Translations under genes and position numbers: made by a program
Origin: Micromonospora sp. CCTCC AA 2012012
GTDB taxonomy: Bacteria > Actinomycetota > Actinomycetes > Mycobacteriales > Micromonosporaceae
Length of the DNA stretch: 64,000 nucleotides
Direction of reading: 5' to 3'
Assembly (NCBI RefSeq): GCF_040499845.1
Contig: NZ_CP159342.1
Span: 4,526,001 to 4,590,000, forward strand
Shown here: positions 1 through 8,275 of the stretch, one piece after another
Layout of the letters: every line of letters starts with the position of its first letter
Position numbering within the stretch: position 1 is the stretch's first letter
Notes under the pieces: model-generated
What the model saw: only the letters and a program-made list of their open reading frames with translations
What the model was told of the DNA's origin: nothing
Database searches by the model: none

Positions 1-232
1 CGGTCAGCGCGGTGGCGCGGGGGCCGAGCAGCCGGTCGGCGACCCAGCCGCCCGCTGCACCGCTGAGGAACGACAGCGCGACGTACGCGCCGAACACCTG
101 CGCCGCCTGCGCGCCGGGCAGGCCCGGTCCCTCCGCGGCGACCAGGTACAGCACCAGGGTGGCGGCGAGACCGAAGAAGCTGAACCGTTCGCACATGTCG
201 AGTACGAACAGCGGACCGAGCCGCCCGGTCAC
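1..232 (-). CDS. POT/PTR2-family proton-coupled oligopeptide transporter, N-terminal part
   Basis: This is the first 77 codons of a membrane transporter whose C-terminal part lies beyond the left window edge. The start is GTG at 230-232. Residues 15-21 read ERFSFFG, a variant of the ERFSYYG motif that closes helix 1 in POT peptide transporters. A hydrophobic helix follows, and a second one begins before the cut. The family imports di- and tripeptides or related compounds with protons across the inner membrane. The GTG overlaps the TGA of the upstream 66-residue gene, so it is the fourth gene of a tightly coupled minus-strand operon with the FAD oxidase. The substrate here is unknown; export or uptake of the island's product is possible. 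Confidence 0.75.
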   Translation of the reverse strand, partial: MTGRLGPLFVLDMCERFSFFGLAATLVLYLVAAEGPGLPGAQAAQVFGAYVALSFLSGAAGGWVADRLLGPRATALT

Positions 233-429
233 GCCGGCTCCCGGTCCGTCCCGGCGTGGTTCAGCAGCGGCAGCAGCTTCTGGACCTCGCCGAGCTGGCT
301 CCAGAGCAGCCGTTCCGCGCGCAGGCCGGACGGCGGGGGCGGGACCATGTCGAAGTACGCCGCGCCGACCGCGATCATGCCCTCCCAGAGCAGCGCGGCA
401 CCGGTGTGGCACCACCACGGCCACCTCAC
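229..429 (-). CDS. Small 66-residue protein coupled to FAD oxidase and POT transporter
   Basis: The gene is supported by context rather than by similarity. Its GTG start (427-429) overlaps the TGA of the FAD oxidase and its TGA (229-231) overlaps the GTG of the transporter, so both junctions are GTGA. The product begins VRWPWWCHTGAALLWEGMIA, a Trp-rich stretch that could be membrane-associated. It continues with a Pro-rich turn (VPPPPSG) and a leucine-rich helical end (EVQKLLPLLNHAG). I do not recognise a family. It could be a partner or stabiliser of the neighbouring oxidase or transporter, but that is inference only. A longer in-frame reading upstream overlaps the oxidase gene and is not needed. 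Confidence 0.6.
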   Translation of the reverse strand: MRWPWWCHTGAALLWEGMIAVGAAYFDMVPPPPSGLRAERLLWSQLGEVQKLLPLLNHAGTDREPA

Positions 430-1856
430 GGCGCGATGCTCTGCTCGTGTCGGAAGAAGTTGCCCGGGTCGACCGCGCGCTTGACCGCTCGCAGCCGGGG
501 CAGGTTGGTGCCGAAGAATCGGGCCGGCCAGTCCGGCTCGGGGCGGGTGCTCGGAAAGTTCACGTACGACCCACAGGCCACCGGCTCCAGGGTGGCGGCC
601 GTGCGATCGGTCCACGCCCAGGCGGCCGGCATCGCCTCGGGGCTGGGGTTGCGCAGCGCGTACTGGTAACCGACCAGGAACCGGGCGGTGCGGTGGACGT
701 ACCCGGTGGCGGCCGGGTCGATGTCGTTGGCGCGCCCACCGACCGCGATGAGCAGCAGATAGCGCTCCTGGTCCAGGGACGGATCCCAGGCCTCGACCGC
801 GGCCGACGCCTCGGCGGCGGTCATCGCCCGATCGGTGAGCCGGTAGCTGCGCAGGGTGAGCGGATGCCGGTGGCCGCGGGCAACCGGGCTGGTGCCGGTG
901 CGATGGCACTCGGCCGGTGACAGCTCCCCGCACAGACTGCGGTGCATCGCCTCGGAGTACGGCTCAGGTCCGGTCACCCGAGCCTCGGCCGGTGCACCGG
1001 CGGCCCGCTCGGCGAGCTGGGCCAGTTCCCGGCCCAGCCGGTCGGCGCCGTCCAGCGACACTCCCCAGATCCGTATCGAGGCGGGCTTGTCCGGACCGAA
1101 CGACGGCAGCACGACCAGCGAGGAGCCGAGCGTGTCCGGGGCCTCCACGCACCAGTCCTGCCAGGCGGCGAGCAGCTCCGGGGCCCGCGCCAGCGGCCAG
1201 ACGGTCTCGTAGCGCACCAGTGCGGGGGCGGCGATCGGGCGTACTTCGTAGTCGACCACCACGCCGAAGGTGCCGCCACCGCCGCCGCGCAGCGCCCAGA
1301 ACAGGTCCGGCTCCTCGTCCTCGCTGCAGCTTACGAGCCGGCCGTCGGCGAGCACGACCTTGGCGGAGACGAGCCGGTCGCTGCCCACCCCGAACCGGCG
1401 GGTCTGCCAGCCCAGGCCACCGCCGGCCAGGAAGCCGCCGGCCGCGACGGTCGGGAAGGTGCCGGTGACGATCTGCCGGCCGAGCGGTCCGAGCCGGTCG
1501 AGCGCGTCGACCGAGCGCAGCCCTGGTCCCAGGTGCACGGTGGCACCGGTGAGCCGGACGTGGTCGAGCCGGGACACGTCGATGATCAGTGCCTCGCCGG
1601 TGGACCAGCCGTTGTGGCTGTGCCCGCCGCTGCGCAGGCGCACCGGGACATCGTGCTCGGCGGCGAACCGGACCGCGCGCTGGACGTCGGCGACCGTGGC
1701 GCAGTAGACCACCGCCAGCGGCTCGATCGCGTCGAACTCAACTTGCTGCAGCTCGCGGGCCTGCGGGTAGCGCTCGTCGCCGGGGAGGACCAGGTCACCG
1801 GAGAGTCCGTCGGTGAGCGCAGCCCAAGCCACCGCGGATGCCACGGGAGGTGTCAC
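426..1856 (-). CDS. FAD-linked oxidase, berberine bridge enzyme (BBE) type
   Basis: The 476-residue flavoenzyme has a PCMH-type FAD-binding domain over about residues 40-215 and a BBE C-terminal motif (YVNFPSTRPEPDW, then DPGNFFRHEQSI). His79 in RSGGHS is the expected site of 8-alpha-histidyl FAD attachment. The second covalent site of bicovalent members (Cys in GTCPTV) reads TGTFPTV, with Phe134, so this enzyme should be monocovalent. In actinomycete clusters such oxidases oxidise alcohols, sugars or hydroquinones with O2. The start is GTG at 1854-1856, overlapping the stop of the upstream small-barrel gene, and the stop overlaps the 66-residue gene. The family call is firm; the substrate is unknown. 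Confidence 0.85.
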   Translation of the reverse strand: MTPPVASAVAWAALTDGLSGDLVLPGDERYPQARELQQVEFDAIEPLAVVYCATVADVQRAVRFAAEHDVPVRLRSGGHSHNGWSTGEALIIDVSRLDHVRLTGATVHLGPGLRSVDALDRLGPLGRQIVTGTFPTVAAGGFLAGGGLGWQTRRFGVGSDRLVSAKVVLADGRLVSCSEDEEPDLFWALRGGGGGTFGVVVDYEVRPIAAPALVRYETVWPLARAPELLAAWQDWCVEAPDTLGSSLVVLPSFGPDKPASIRIWGVSLDGADRLGRELAQLAERAAGAPAEARVTGPEPYSEAMHRSLCGELSPAECHRTGTSPVARGHRHPLTLRSYRLTDRAMTAAEASAAVEAWDPSLDQERYLLLIAVGGRANDIDPAATGYVHRTARFLVGYQYALRNPSPEAMPAAWAWTDRTAATLEPVACGSYVNFPSTRPEPDWPARFFGTNLPRLRAVKRAVDPGNFFRHEQSIAP

Positions 1857-2269
1857 TGACCGACGCCGAACTTGGTGGCGGTGACGGCCGACCCGCTGTG
1901 GCTGCGCAGCGGCTTGCCGGCGGCGTCGTGGAAGGTCGCGCCACCGTCGCCGGTCCAGCTGGCGTCGCCGGTCAGCCTGCCGTTCACGGTGATGTGCGCG
2001 GTGCCCTTGAATCCGCCGTTCTCGTCGGCGGCCAGGATGTGGGCGTTGTAGACGAAGGTGTCGGCGCCGGTCGCGACCCAGTTGCCGAGGCCGATGTTCT
2101 TGGCGTTGAGCTGGGTGAGAATGACACCGCCGTCGGCGGTGAAGGCGGACAGGCCGACGACCGGCGAGCCCTCGTTGTCCAGCACGGTGGTCCAGGTGCC
2201 GACCAGCCGGCCGGCCACCGCCGCGCAGTGCTCGTCAGTGAGAGTGGTGGTGACGGCGGCGTCGCTCAA
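1853..2269 (-). CDS. Small lipocalin/allene-oxide-cyclase-like beta-barrel protein, unrecognised
   Basis: The product is predicted at 138 residues from a TTG start at 2267-2269, chosen because GAGGAG lies six bases upstream. An ATG at 2318-2320 would add 17 residues but has a poor ribosome site. The protein alternates short strand-like segments (GTWTTVLDN, GGVILTQLNAKNIG, FKGTAHITVNG, ASWTGDGGATFHD), which resembles small ligand-binding barrels used as polyketide cyclases or binding proteins. I do not recognise a characterised homologue. It is the first gene of the operon with the FAD oxidase, the 66-residue protein and the POT transporter, and it is divergent from the first MarR gene, so it is likely controlled by it. 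Confidence 0.65.
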   Translation of the reverse strand: MSDAAVTTTLTDEHCAAVAGRLVGTWTTVLDNEGSPVVGLSAFTADGGVILTQLNAKNIGLGNWVATGADTFVYNAHILAADENGGFKGTAHITVNGRLTGDASWTGDGGATFHDAAGKPLRSHSGSAVTATKFGVGQ

Positions 2270-2388
2270 GGCGCTCTCCTCTGCTCCAGCGGCGCGGGCC
2301 GATCCCGCACCGGCCATCACTCTCGGATCCGGGCCTCAAGCGTCGGTCGAGTGACGCTGTAGCCACCGCGCGGTAGCATCTCGCCGGG

Positions 2389-2412
2389 GTGAGGTCACCT
2401 GCATGACGTCAC
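2389..2412. promoter_or_regulatory. Candidate MarR operator between the divergent small-barrel and MarR genes
   Basis: An inverted repeat GTGAGGTCA, six bases, TGACGTCAC matches at 8 of 9 arm positions. It lies 25 bases before the MarR start and in the shared upstream region of the divergent FAD-oxidase operon. MarR repressors typically bind such palindromes to autoregulate and to control the divergent unit. The regulator assignment is inference. Confidence 0.45.
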
Positions 2413-2436
2413 TCATGAAGCTCAGGAGCGGGAGAA

Positions 2437-2922
2437 ATGGACGCCACCACCGGTACGACGCGAGCAGAAGAGCTGATGGACGCGGTCGGCCCGGCCTTCT
2501 CCCGGCTGGGCAGATCCGTGGCGCTCAATGCGCAGAAGCCGATCTCGCGCCGGGACATCACCCGGACCCGGGTGCTGCAGACCGCGTACGACGCCGCCGA
2601 GCGGGCCGACCATGACATCACCGTGGGTGACATCGCCGAGCGGCTCGCGGTCGATCCGTCGGCCGCGAGCCGCATGGTGTCCGACGCCATCTCGGCCGGG
2701 TATCTGCGTCGGGTCGCCTCCCAGCGCGACGGACGGCGCACCGTGGTGCAGCTGACCGAGGCGGGCAGCGCGATGCTCGCCGACTTCCGTCAGCATCAGC
2801 GGGCGGCGTACGAGCACATCACCCGGGACTGGCCGGAGCAGGAGCGTCTGGAGTTCGCCCGCCTGCTGATCAAGTACGTGGACGCGCTCGCCTCGCTGCC
2901 CGAACGGACCGCCGACGAGTGA
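2437..2922 (+). CDS. MarR-family transcriptional regulator (paralogue 1)
   Basis: The 161-residue winged-helix repressor has a recognition region near residues 65-105 (DIAERLAVDPSAASRMVSDA, then the wing SQRDGRRTV). The start ATG at 2437 follows a GGAG site. It is clearly paralogous to the regulator at 11151-11729: both share LDAVG/MDAVG near the N-terminus, VDPS.ASRMVSD, SQRDGRRTV and EFARLLIKYVDAL. Each paralogue lies next to FAD-dependent oxidative genes and divergent to a minus-strand unit. MarR proteins usually sense phenolic or aromatic ligands. The ligand and regulon are unknown; a palindrome at 2389-2412 is the best operator candidate. Confidence 0.85.
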   Translation: MDATTGTTRAEELMDAVGPAFSRLGRSVALNAQKPISRRDITRTRVLQTAYDAAERADHDITVGDIAERLAVDPSAASRMVSDAISAGYLRRVASQRDGRRTVVQLTEAGSAMLADFRQHQRAAYEHITRDWPEQERLEFARLLIKYVDALASLPERTADE

Positions 2923-2937
2923 CCGCCGGGCGCAAGG

Positions 2938-3753
2938 TCAGGCCGGCCTGACCTTGCGGGCGACGCCGGCCAACATCGGGGCGTCCGCGCCCAGGTTGTC
3001 CGGGTCACCGCCGGGCTCCGGGCGCCACAGCGGCACCGGCACCACACCGGGCGCGAGCAACTCCAGCCCCTGGAACAGCTCGGTCACCTCGGACCGGTCC
3101 CGCCAGATCACCTCGTTGACCGCGCCCTGGTAACGAGCCGCGAACCCGGGCGTGGCCTGCGGGACGGTTTCCGCCCCGGCGTGCGTGACGACCAGAAAGC
3201 TCCCCTCGGCCAGCGGCTCGACGTACCGGTCGACCAGCGCGACCGGGTCCGCGTCCGGCGGCACGAAGTGGATGATCGCGGCCAGGATCACCGCGATCGG
3301 CTGGTCGAAGTCGAGCAGTGCCCGGGTCTCCGGAGCCTCCAGGATGTCCACCCACTTGAACAGGTCGCCCTGGATGGCCACGGCGCGCGGCTCGTCGGCG
3401 AGGATCGCCCTTGCGTGCGCGACCGCGACCGGGTCGATGTCGACGTACACGATCCGGCTGTCCGGGTTGCCGGCCAGCGCGATCTCGTGCACGTTGCCCT
3501 CGGTCGGGATCCCGGAGCCGACGTCGAGGAACTGGCGGATGCCGAGCGCGGACAACTCCCGCACCGCCCGGCGCAGGAACGCCCGGTTTGCCCGGAATGT
3601 CTGGGGCAGCAGTGGGTTCGCCTGCTCCACAGTGCGGCCGACCTCCCGATCGACCGGGAAGTTGTGCGAGCCACCGATCCAGTAGTCGTAGACCCGCGCG
3701 ATGCTCGGTTTGTCGATGTCGATCTCCGGGGGGGCCCAGCTGGGACGGGTCAC
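2938..3753 (-). CDS. SAM-dependent methyltransferase, S-adenosyl methyltransferase family (DUF574)
   Basis: The 271-residue protein has the actinomycete S-adenosyl methyltransferase layout: an N-terminal signature IDKPSIARVYDYWIGGSHNF, a SAM-binding motif LDVGSGIPTEGNVHE at about residues 85-99, an acidic strand-end (VYVDIDPVAV), and a C-terminal FQGLELLAPGVVPV. The start GTG at 3751-3753 is preferred because AGGA lies five bases upstream; an ATG at 3765 would add four residues. It is convergent with MarR1 and divergent from the FAD monooxygenase at 3887. Members of this family are numerous in actinomycetes and mostly lack known substrates, so methylation of the island's product is a guess. 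Confidence 0.85.
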   Translation of the reverse strand: MTRPSWAPPEIDIDKPSIARVYDYWIGGSHNFPVDREVGRTVEQANPLLPQTFRANRAFLRRAVRELSALGIRQFLDVGSGIPTEGNVHEIALAGNPDSRIVYVDIDPVAVAHARAILADEPRAVAIQGDLFKWVDILEAPETRALLDFDQPIAVILAAIIHFVPPDADPVALVDRYVEPLAEGSFLVVTHAGAETVPQATPGFAARYQGAVNEVIWRDRSEVTELFQGLELLAPGVVPVPLWRPEPGGDPDNLGADAPMLAGVARKVRPA

Positions 3754-3886
3754 GGCATTCCTCATCTCTGTGTCGACGGTACGACCGCCACGCTGCCGGG
3801 TCGACCTGGAATGTCGCTCGATCCTCGACGGAACCTCCAGCCGGACACGGTTTCCTGAGCGGAATTCCCCAGCAGAAGGAGCATCC

Positions 3887-5479
3887 GTGACTGGTGACGA
3901 GACACCCGTCCTCATCGTCGGCGGCAGCCTGGCCGGCCTGGCGTCCGCCCTGTTCCTGGCCGAACAGGGCATCCGGCCGCTGCTCGTCGAACGCCACCCG
4001 CAGATCTCGGCGCATCCACGCGCGCAGGCCGCCAGCCCGCGCACGATGGAGCTGCTGGACGCCATCGGTCTGGGAGACGAGGTACGCGCGGCCGAGACCC
4101 CCAACGCCCAGTACGGCGACATCCTGCAGGTGGAGTCGCTGGCCGGCGAGGAACTCGGCCGGTTCGACGGCCCGTTCCGGCACGACACCCACGGGGTGAG
4201 CAGCACCGGTTGGACACTGATCGGCCAGGACCGGCTGGAGCCGATCCTGCGCGCCCGCGCTGAGCAACTCGGCGCCGACATACGTTTCGGCACCGAACTC
4301 GTCCGCTACGTCCAGGACGCCGACGGGGTGAACGCGGTCATCCGTGGCGTCCACGGCGTGGAGCGGACCGTCCGGGCGCAGTACCTGATCGCCGCCGATG
4401 GGCATCGCAGCCAGATCCGCGGCGAGTTGGGGATCGCCACCACCGGCCGCGGGACGTTCGGCCGCCAGATGATCATCCTGTTCCGGGCCGATCTGGAGTC
4501 GCTGGTGGCCGGCCGCAAGTTCTTCCTGTGCTTCGTCAGCAACCCCGAGGTGCACGGCGTGCTGGGCCAACTCGGCGCGGCCGGCACGCAGCTGTGGTGC
4601 CTGGCACCGAGCCTTCGCCCGGAGGACGGGCACCAGGAGTACTCCACCGAGCGGTGCGTCGCGCTGGTCCGGGCCGCGGTCGGGGTACCGGACCTGCCGC
4701 TGACCGTCACCGACGCCTCCAGCTGGGAGATCGCCGCCCGGGTCGCCGAGCGGTTCCGGGACGGCCGGGTGTTCCTGGTCGGCGACTCCGCGCACGTGAT
4801 GCCGCCGACCGGCGGGTTCGGTGGCAACATGGGCCTGCAGGACGCGCACAACCTGGCCTGGAAGCTGGCACTGGTGCTGCGGGGCACGGCCGGCCCGGGC
4901 CTGCTCGACAGCTACGAGTCGGAACGGCTGCCGGTGGCCGAGTTCACCGTCGAGCAGGGCGTCATCCGCTACCTGCAGCGCAGCGGTCTGGACCCGGAGG
5001 TGGCGTCACGCCATCAACCAGAGGCGACGGTCCTGTTCGGCCACCGTTACCGGTCGGTCGCGGTGCTCACCGAGGACGACGATCCGGCCGTGGTCGAGGA
5101 CCCGCGGCAGGCGTCCGGTCGGCCCGGCACCCGGGCCCCCTATCTGCTGCTGCGCCACGGCGACCGTGACATCTCCCTGGCCGACCTGGTCCGACGAGAC
5201 TTTGCGCTGGTGGCGGCGGCGGGCGGCCGGGCCTGGCTGGACGCCGGCGCCACGGTCGCGGCGGGCGGCATCCCGCTGGGCCGCTACCTGGTCGGCGCGG
5301 ATCCCACAGCCGACCTGGTCGACGCCGCCGGGCAGTTCCCGGCCCGGTACGGCATCGGCGACGCCGGGGCGGTGCTGGTACGGCCGGACGGCTTCGTGGC
5401 CTGGCGATCCGCCGATCTCCCCGCCGAGCCGGCGGAGTCGCTGCGCCGGGTGTTCGCCCGGCTGCTCGCGACAGCGTGA
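3887..5479 (+). CDS. FAD-dependent aromatic monooxygenase (polyketide hydroxylase type)
   Basis: The 530-residue class A flavin monooxygenase shows all three family motifs: the dinucleotide-binding loop VLIVGGSLAGLASA near the N-terminus, AADGHRSQIR in the middle, and the GD motif GDSAHVMPPTGGFGGNMGLQ. The C-terminal thioredoxin-like domain ends with VLVRPDGFVAWR, as in tetracenomycin- and aklavinone-type hydroxylases and rifampicin monooxygenase. The start is GTG at 3887, after an AAGGA site. Reactions in the family are NAD(P)H-dependent hydroxylation or Baeyer-Villiger oxidation of polycyclic aromatics, in the cytoplasm. It is transcribed alone and ends in a strong palindromic terminator. 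It may be biosynthetic or may inactivate an antibiotic. Confidence 0.88.
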   Translation: MTGDETPVLIVGGSLAGLASALFLAEQGIRPLLVERHPQISAHPRAQAASPRTMELLDAIGLGDEVRAAETPNAQYGDILQVESLAGEELGRFDGPFRHDTHGVSSTGWTLIGQDRLEPILRARAEQLGADIRFGTELVRYVQDADGVNAVIRGVHGVERTVRAQYLIAADGHRSQIRGELGIATTGRGTFGRQMIILFRADLESLVAGRKFFLCFVSNPEVHGVLGQLGAAGTQLWCLAPSLRPEDGHQEYSTERCVALVRAAVGVPDLPLTVTDASSWEIAARVAERFRDGRVFLVGDSAHVMPPTGGFGGNMGLQDAHNLAWKLALVLRGTAGPGLLDSYESERLPVAEFTVEQGVIRYLQRSGLDPEVASRHQPEATVLFGHRYRSVAVLTEDDDPAVVEDPRQASGRPGTRAPYLLLRHGDRDISLADLVRRDFALVAAAGGRAWLDAGATVAAGGIPLGRYLVGADPTADLVDAAGQFPARYGIGDAGAVLVRPDGFVAWRSADLPAEPAESLRRVFARLLATA

Positions 5480-5482
5480 AAC

Positions 5483-5514
5483 GCCGGTGGTCCTCCCCGG
5501 GGAGGACCACCGGC
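5483..5514. terminator. Bidirectional terminator, perfect 32-base palindrome
   Basis: GCCGGTGGTCCTCCCC is followed immediately by its exact reverse complement. It sits between the convergent monooxygenase (stop 5479) and MFS exporter (stop 5525), so it can end both transcripts. There is no U tract, as usual in high-GC actinobacteria. Confidence 0.8.
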
Positions 5515-5524
5515 AGGCCGGCGG

Positions 5525-7078
5525 CTACTCGCCCTTGGCGTCGTCACCGTGGTGGTGCTGACGCAGCCGCACGTCCTTGAGCAGCAGTGCGAGGACCAGA
5601 CCGACCGCCAGCATCGGCAGGGCGGCCAGGAAGACCGGGGTCAACGCGTCGGCGTACGCCTGGGCGATCCCGTGCCGAACCTCTGGGGGCAGGTGCCGGA
5701 GCACCTCCTGCGATGAGGTGGCGTCCAGCGACAGGCTGCCGCGCGCGTTCGCGGGGACGTGCTCGGCCAGCGACGACGCCAGCCGGCCATAGAAGATGGC
5801 GGCGAACACCGAGATCCCGACCGAGGTGCCGACCGACCGGAAGAACGGCACGGTTGCCGATACGGCGCCCATGTCCTGCCGGGTGGCCGCGTTCTGCGCC
5901 GCCATCGCCAGCACCTGGATGTTGAGACCGGCCGCGATGCCGAACAGGGTCATGTAGCCGATCGCGACGGCGCGCGGGGTGTCCGCGTCCATGCTCGCCA
6001 ACTGCAGTGCGGCCACCAGGCCGAGCGCCATGCTGGCCACCGGGTACCACTTGTAGCGGCCGCTGCGGGCGATGTGCTTGGTGCTGAGCATCGACGAGGC
6101 GATCAGGCCGAGCATCATCGGCAGCAGGACCAGCCCGGACTCGGTCGGCGTGGCACCGGTGACCACCTGGACGAACAGGGCCAGGAAGTTGACCGCGCCG
6201 AGGAAGACCGCGCCGGCGAGCGCGCCGATCAGCACCGCGAGGGTCAACGTCGAGCTGCGGAACAGACGCAGCGGGATGACCGGCTCGCCCACCCGGCGTT
6301 CCACGACGATGAACAGCACGGCGCACACCAGCGTCGCGGCGCCGAGACCGAGTATCGGCCCGGACGTCCAGTCGTAGCGGACCCCGCCCCAGCTGGTGAC
6401 CAGGGTGAGGCAGATGATGGTGCCGGCCAGCAGCGCGATTCCGGCGTAGTCGATGTGTGGCCGTCGCGGATGGCGCGGCAGGTGCAGGAAGAGTCCGACG
6501 GCGAGCAGCGCCAGCAGCGCGAGCGGCACGTTGATGAAGAAGACCGAGCGCCAGCTGAGCCAGTCGGTGAGGACGCCGCCGACCGCCGGGCCAGCCAGCG
6601 CGCTCACCGCGAACACCATCGAGAAGTAGCCGTAGTAGCGAGCGCCCTCCCGGGGCGGGAACATCTCACCGATGATGGCGAGCACCGACACCAGCAGGCC
6701 GCCGGCGCCGATGCCCTGGACCGCCCGGAACGCAATGAGTTGCCCGATATTCTGGGCGAACCCGGACGCGGCCGATCCGGCCAGGAAGAAGACGATGGCG
6801 GTGAGGAAGACGTTCTTACGTCCGAACAGGTCACCGAGCTTGCCGTAGACCGGAGTGCTGACACTGCTGGCGATGATGTAGGCGGTCGTCACCCAGGCGA
6901 ACTCGGAGAGCCCACCTAGGTCGCTCACGATTCGGGGTAGGGCGGTCGCGACGATCTGGGCATCGAGCATGCCGAGGAAGACGGCAAGCAGGAGCGCGGC
7001 CATGACCAGGCCCTGCCGTGGTCGAGGTGATCGTGGCACCGCCGGCGTGCCCGGTGTCTGGGCAGCGGTGGAGGTCAC
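5525..7078 (-). CDS. MFS drug exporter, DHA2 (EmrB/QacA, 14-helix) type
   Basis: The 517-residue membrane protein carries typical DHA2 motifs: helix 1 ends in FLGMLDAQIVATALPRIVSD, motif A reads GKLGDLFGRKNVF, and motif C reads GPAVGGVLTDWLSWRSVFF. The start GTG at 7076-7078 has an AAGGAA site; an upstream ATG at 7129 would add an unsupported leader. The C-terminus is His-rich (RQHHHGDD). Family members export drugs or self-made antibiotics with protons. It lies downstream of the quinone-reductase-like gene on the same strand with a 105-base gap, so the two may share a promoter at the palindrome near 8251. Self-resistance or export of the island product is the natural inference. Confidence 0.88.
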   Translation of the reverse strand: MTSTAAQTPGTPAVPRSPRPRQGLVMAALLLAVFLGMLDAQIVATALPRIVSDLGGLSEFAWVTTAYIIASSVSTPVYGKLGDLFGRKNVFLTAIVFFLAGSAASGFAQNIGQLIAFRAVQGIGAGGLLVSVLAIIGEMFPPREGARYYGYFSMVFAVSALAGPAVGGVLTDWLSWRSVFFINVPLALLALLAVGLFLHLPRHPRRPHIDYAGIALLAGTIICLTLVTSWGGVRYDWTSGPILGLGAATLVCAVLFIVVERRVGEPVIPLRLFRSSTLTLAVLIGALAGAVFLGAVNFLALFVQVVTGATPTESGLVLLPMMLGLIASSMLSTKHIARSGRYKWYPVASMALGLVAALQLASMDADTPRAVAIGYMTLFGIAAGLNIQVLAMAAQNAATRQDMGAVSATVPFFRSVGTSVGISVFAAIFYGRLASSLAEHVPANARGSLSLDATSSQEVLRHLPPEVRHGIAQAYADALTPVFLAALPMLAVGLVLALLLKDVRLRQHHHGDDAKGE

Positions 7079-7183
7079 AACAGTTTCCTTTGGACAGGTG
7101 AGGGCGGGGTGCGAGACGGGGGGGCTCACACCCCGCCGGGACGCGGCGGCCGGTTCTGAAGTCGGCCACCGCGCGTCTGGGGA

Positions 7184-8164
7184 TTACGGGACGAGGACGA
7201 CCTTGCCGAGCTGGGCCCGCGCCTCCATCAGCTCGTGCGCCTTGGCGGCCTCGTCGAGTGGCAGCGTGGTGTGCACGACCGGCTTGAGTTTGCCGGTAGC
7301 GAGCATGTCGACCAGGGCATCCACACCCGCCTGGATCACATCCGGCTGCGTGAACATGATCGCGTAGAGGCTGAAGCCGATCACAGACTTCATGTCGATC
7401 AGGTCGACGACGCTGACCGGCGGGATGTCGAACCCACCGGCCGAGCCGTAGAAGACCAGCCGGCCGAACTGGGCGATCAGGCCGATGCTGTCACGCAGGA
7501 TGTCGCCGCCGACGGTCTCCAGGATCACGTCGGCGCCCTTGCCGTCGGTGGCGGCCAGCACCTCGTCGACCCAGCCGGCCCTGGTGTAGTCGATCGCGAC
7601 GTCGGCGCCGAGCGAGCGGGCAAACTCGAGTTTGGCCGGGCTGCTCGCGGTGGCGATCACTTTGCCGGCGCCGAGCGCCTTGGCGATCTGCACGGCCAGG
7701 TGGCCGACACCGCCGGCGGCGGCGTCGATCAGGATGGTCTCGCCGGGCTTCAGCCGGCCCGCCGCGGTGATCGCGTGGTAGGCGGTCTGCGCCGGGCTGA
7801 CCAGCGCGGTGGCCTGCCCGGCGTCGACGCCCTCCGGGATGGTCAGCAGCGAGCCGGCGTCCGCGGTGACGTAGTCGGCGTAGGCGCCGTGCCACACGCC
7901 GGCGACCACGCGGTCGCCGGCCTGCACACCGGTGACCGACTCGCCGACGGCCTCGACGGTGCCGGCCACGTCACCGCCGGGCGCGCCGGGCAGCTCGGCC
8001 GGGCCGCCGATCGGAAGCCCCTGCCGGCGCTGCACCTCGGCGAAGTTGACGCCGATGGCCTCGACCCGGATGAGGACCTCTCGCGGACCGGGAGTCGGCT
8101 TGGCCGTCTCCTCCACGCGCAGTACGGAGGGGTCGCCATGGTCGTGGTGCCGAACGATTCGCAT
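7184..8164 (-). CDS. Zinc-independent NADPH:quinone reductase-like alcohol dehydrogenase (MDR family)
   Basis: The 326-residue MDR-superfamily enzyme has an N-terminal GroES-like domain (EVLIRVEAIGVNFAEVQRRQ) and a nucleotide-binding AAAGGVGHLAVQIAKALG at about residues 148-165. The catalytic zinc Cys/His set is absent (NFAEVQ replaces the zinc-binding C), as in quinone oxidoreductases that reduce quinones or enones with NADPH in the cytosol. The start ATG at 8162-8164 is followed by a hydrophilic first strand. It sits between the P450 and the MFS exporter on the same strand. It could reduce a quinone intermediate made by the neighbouring monooxygenases. Confidence 0.85.
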   Translation of the reverse strand: MRIVRHHDHGDPSVLRVEETAKPTPGPREVLIRVEAIGVNFAEVQRRQGLPIGGPAELPGAPGGDVAGTVEAVGESVTGVQAGDRVVAGVWHGAYADYVTADAGSLLTIPEGVDAGQATALVSPAQTAYHAITAAGRLKPGETILIDAAAGGVGHLAVQIAKALGAGKVIATASSPAKLEFARSLGADVAIDYTRAGWVDEVLAATDGKGADVILETVGGDILRDSIGLIAQFGRLVFYGSAGGFDIPPVSVVDLIDMKSVIGFSLYAIMFTQPDVIQAGVDALVDMLATGKLKPVVHTTLPLDEAAKAHELMEARAQLGKVVLVP

Positions 8165-8250
8165 CAGATTTGCTCCAGATGGGAGTGAGATCGAGTCCAG
8201 CGCACACTCGTGGACCCCGCCGGGGAGACCCGGTTCCAGATATATGCATG

Positions 8251-8273
8251 GTATCACGCAACTGCGTGAATAC
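8251..8273. promoter_or_regulatory. Near-perfect palindromic operator upstream of the dehydrogenase-exporter unit
   Basis: GTATCACGCA, AC, TGCGTGAATAC forms an inverted repeat of two 10-base arms with one extra A. It lies in an AT-richer patch (TATATGCATG just before it) 87 bases upstream of the dehydrogenase start and right after the P450 stop. This spacing fits an operator for a TetR- or MarR-type repressor rather than a terminator. The binding protein is unknown. Confidence 0.5.
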
Positions 8274-8275
8274 AA

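Noticed and set aside
3005..4849. A 614-codon minus-strand frame across the methyltransferase and FAD monooxygenase genes
   Set aside because: It covers two real genes in other frames and has no signature; both real genes show clear motifs and start sites.
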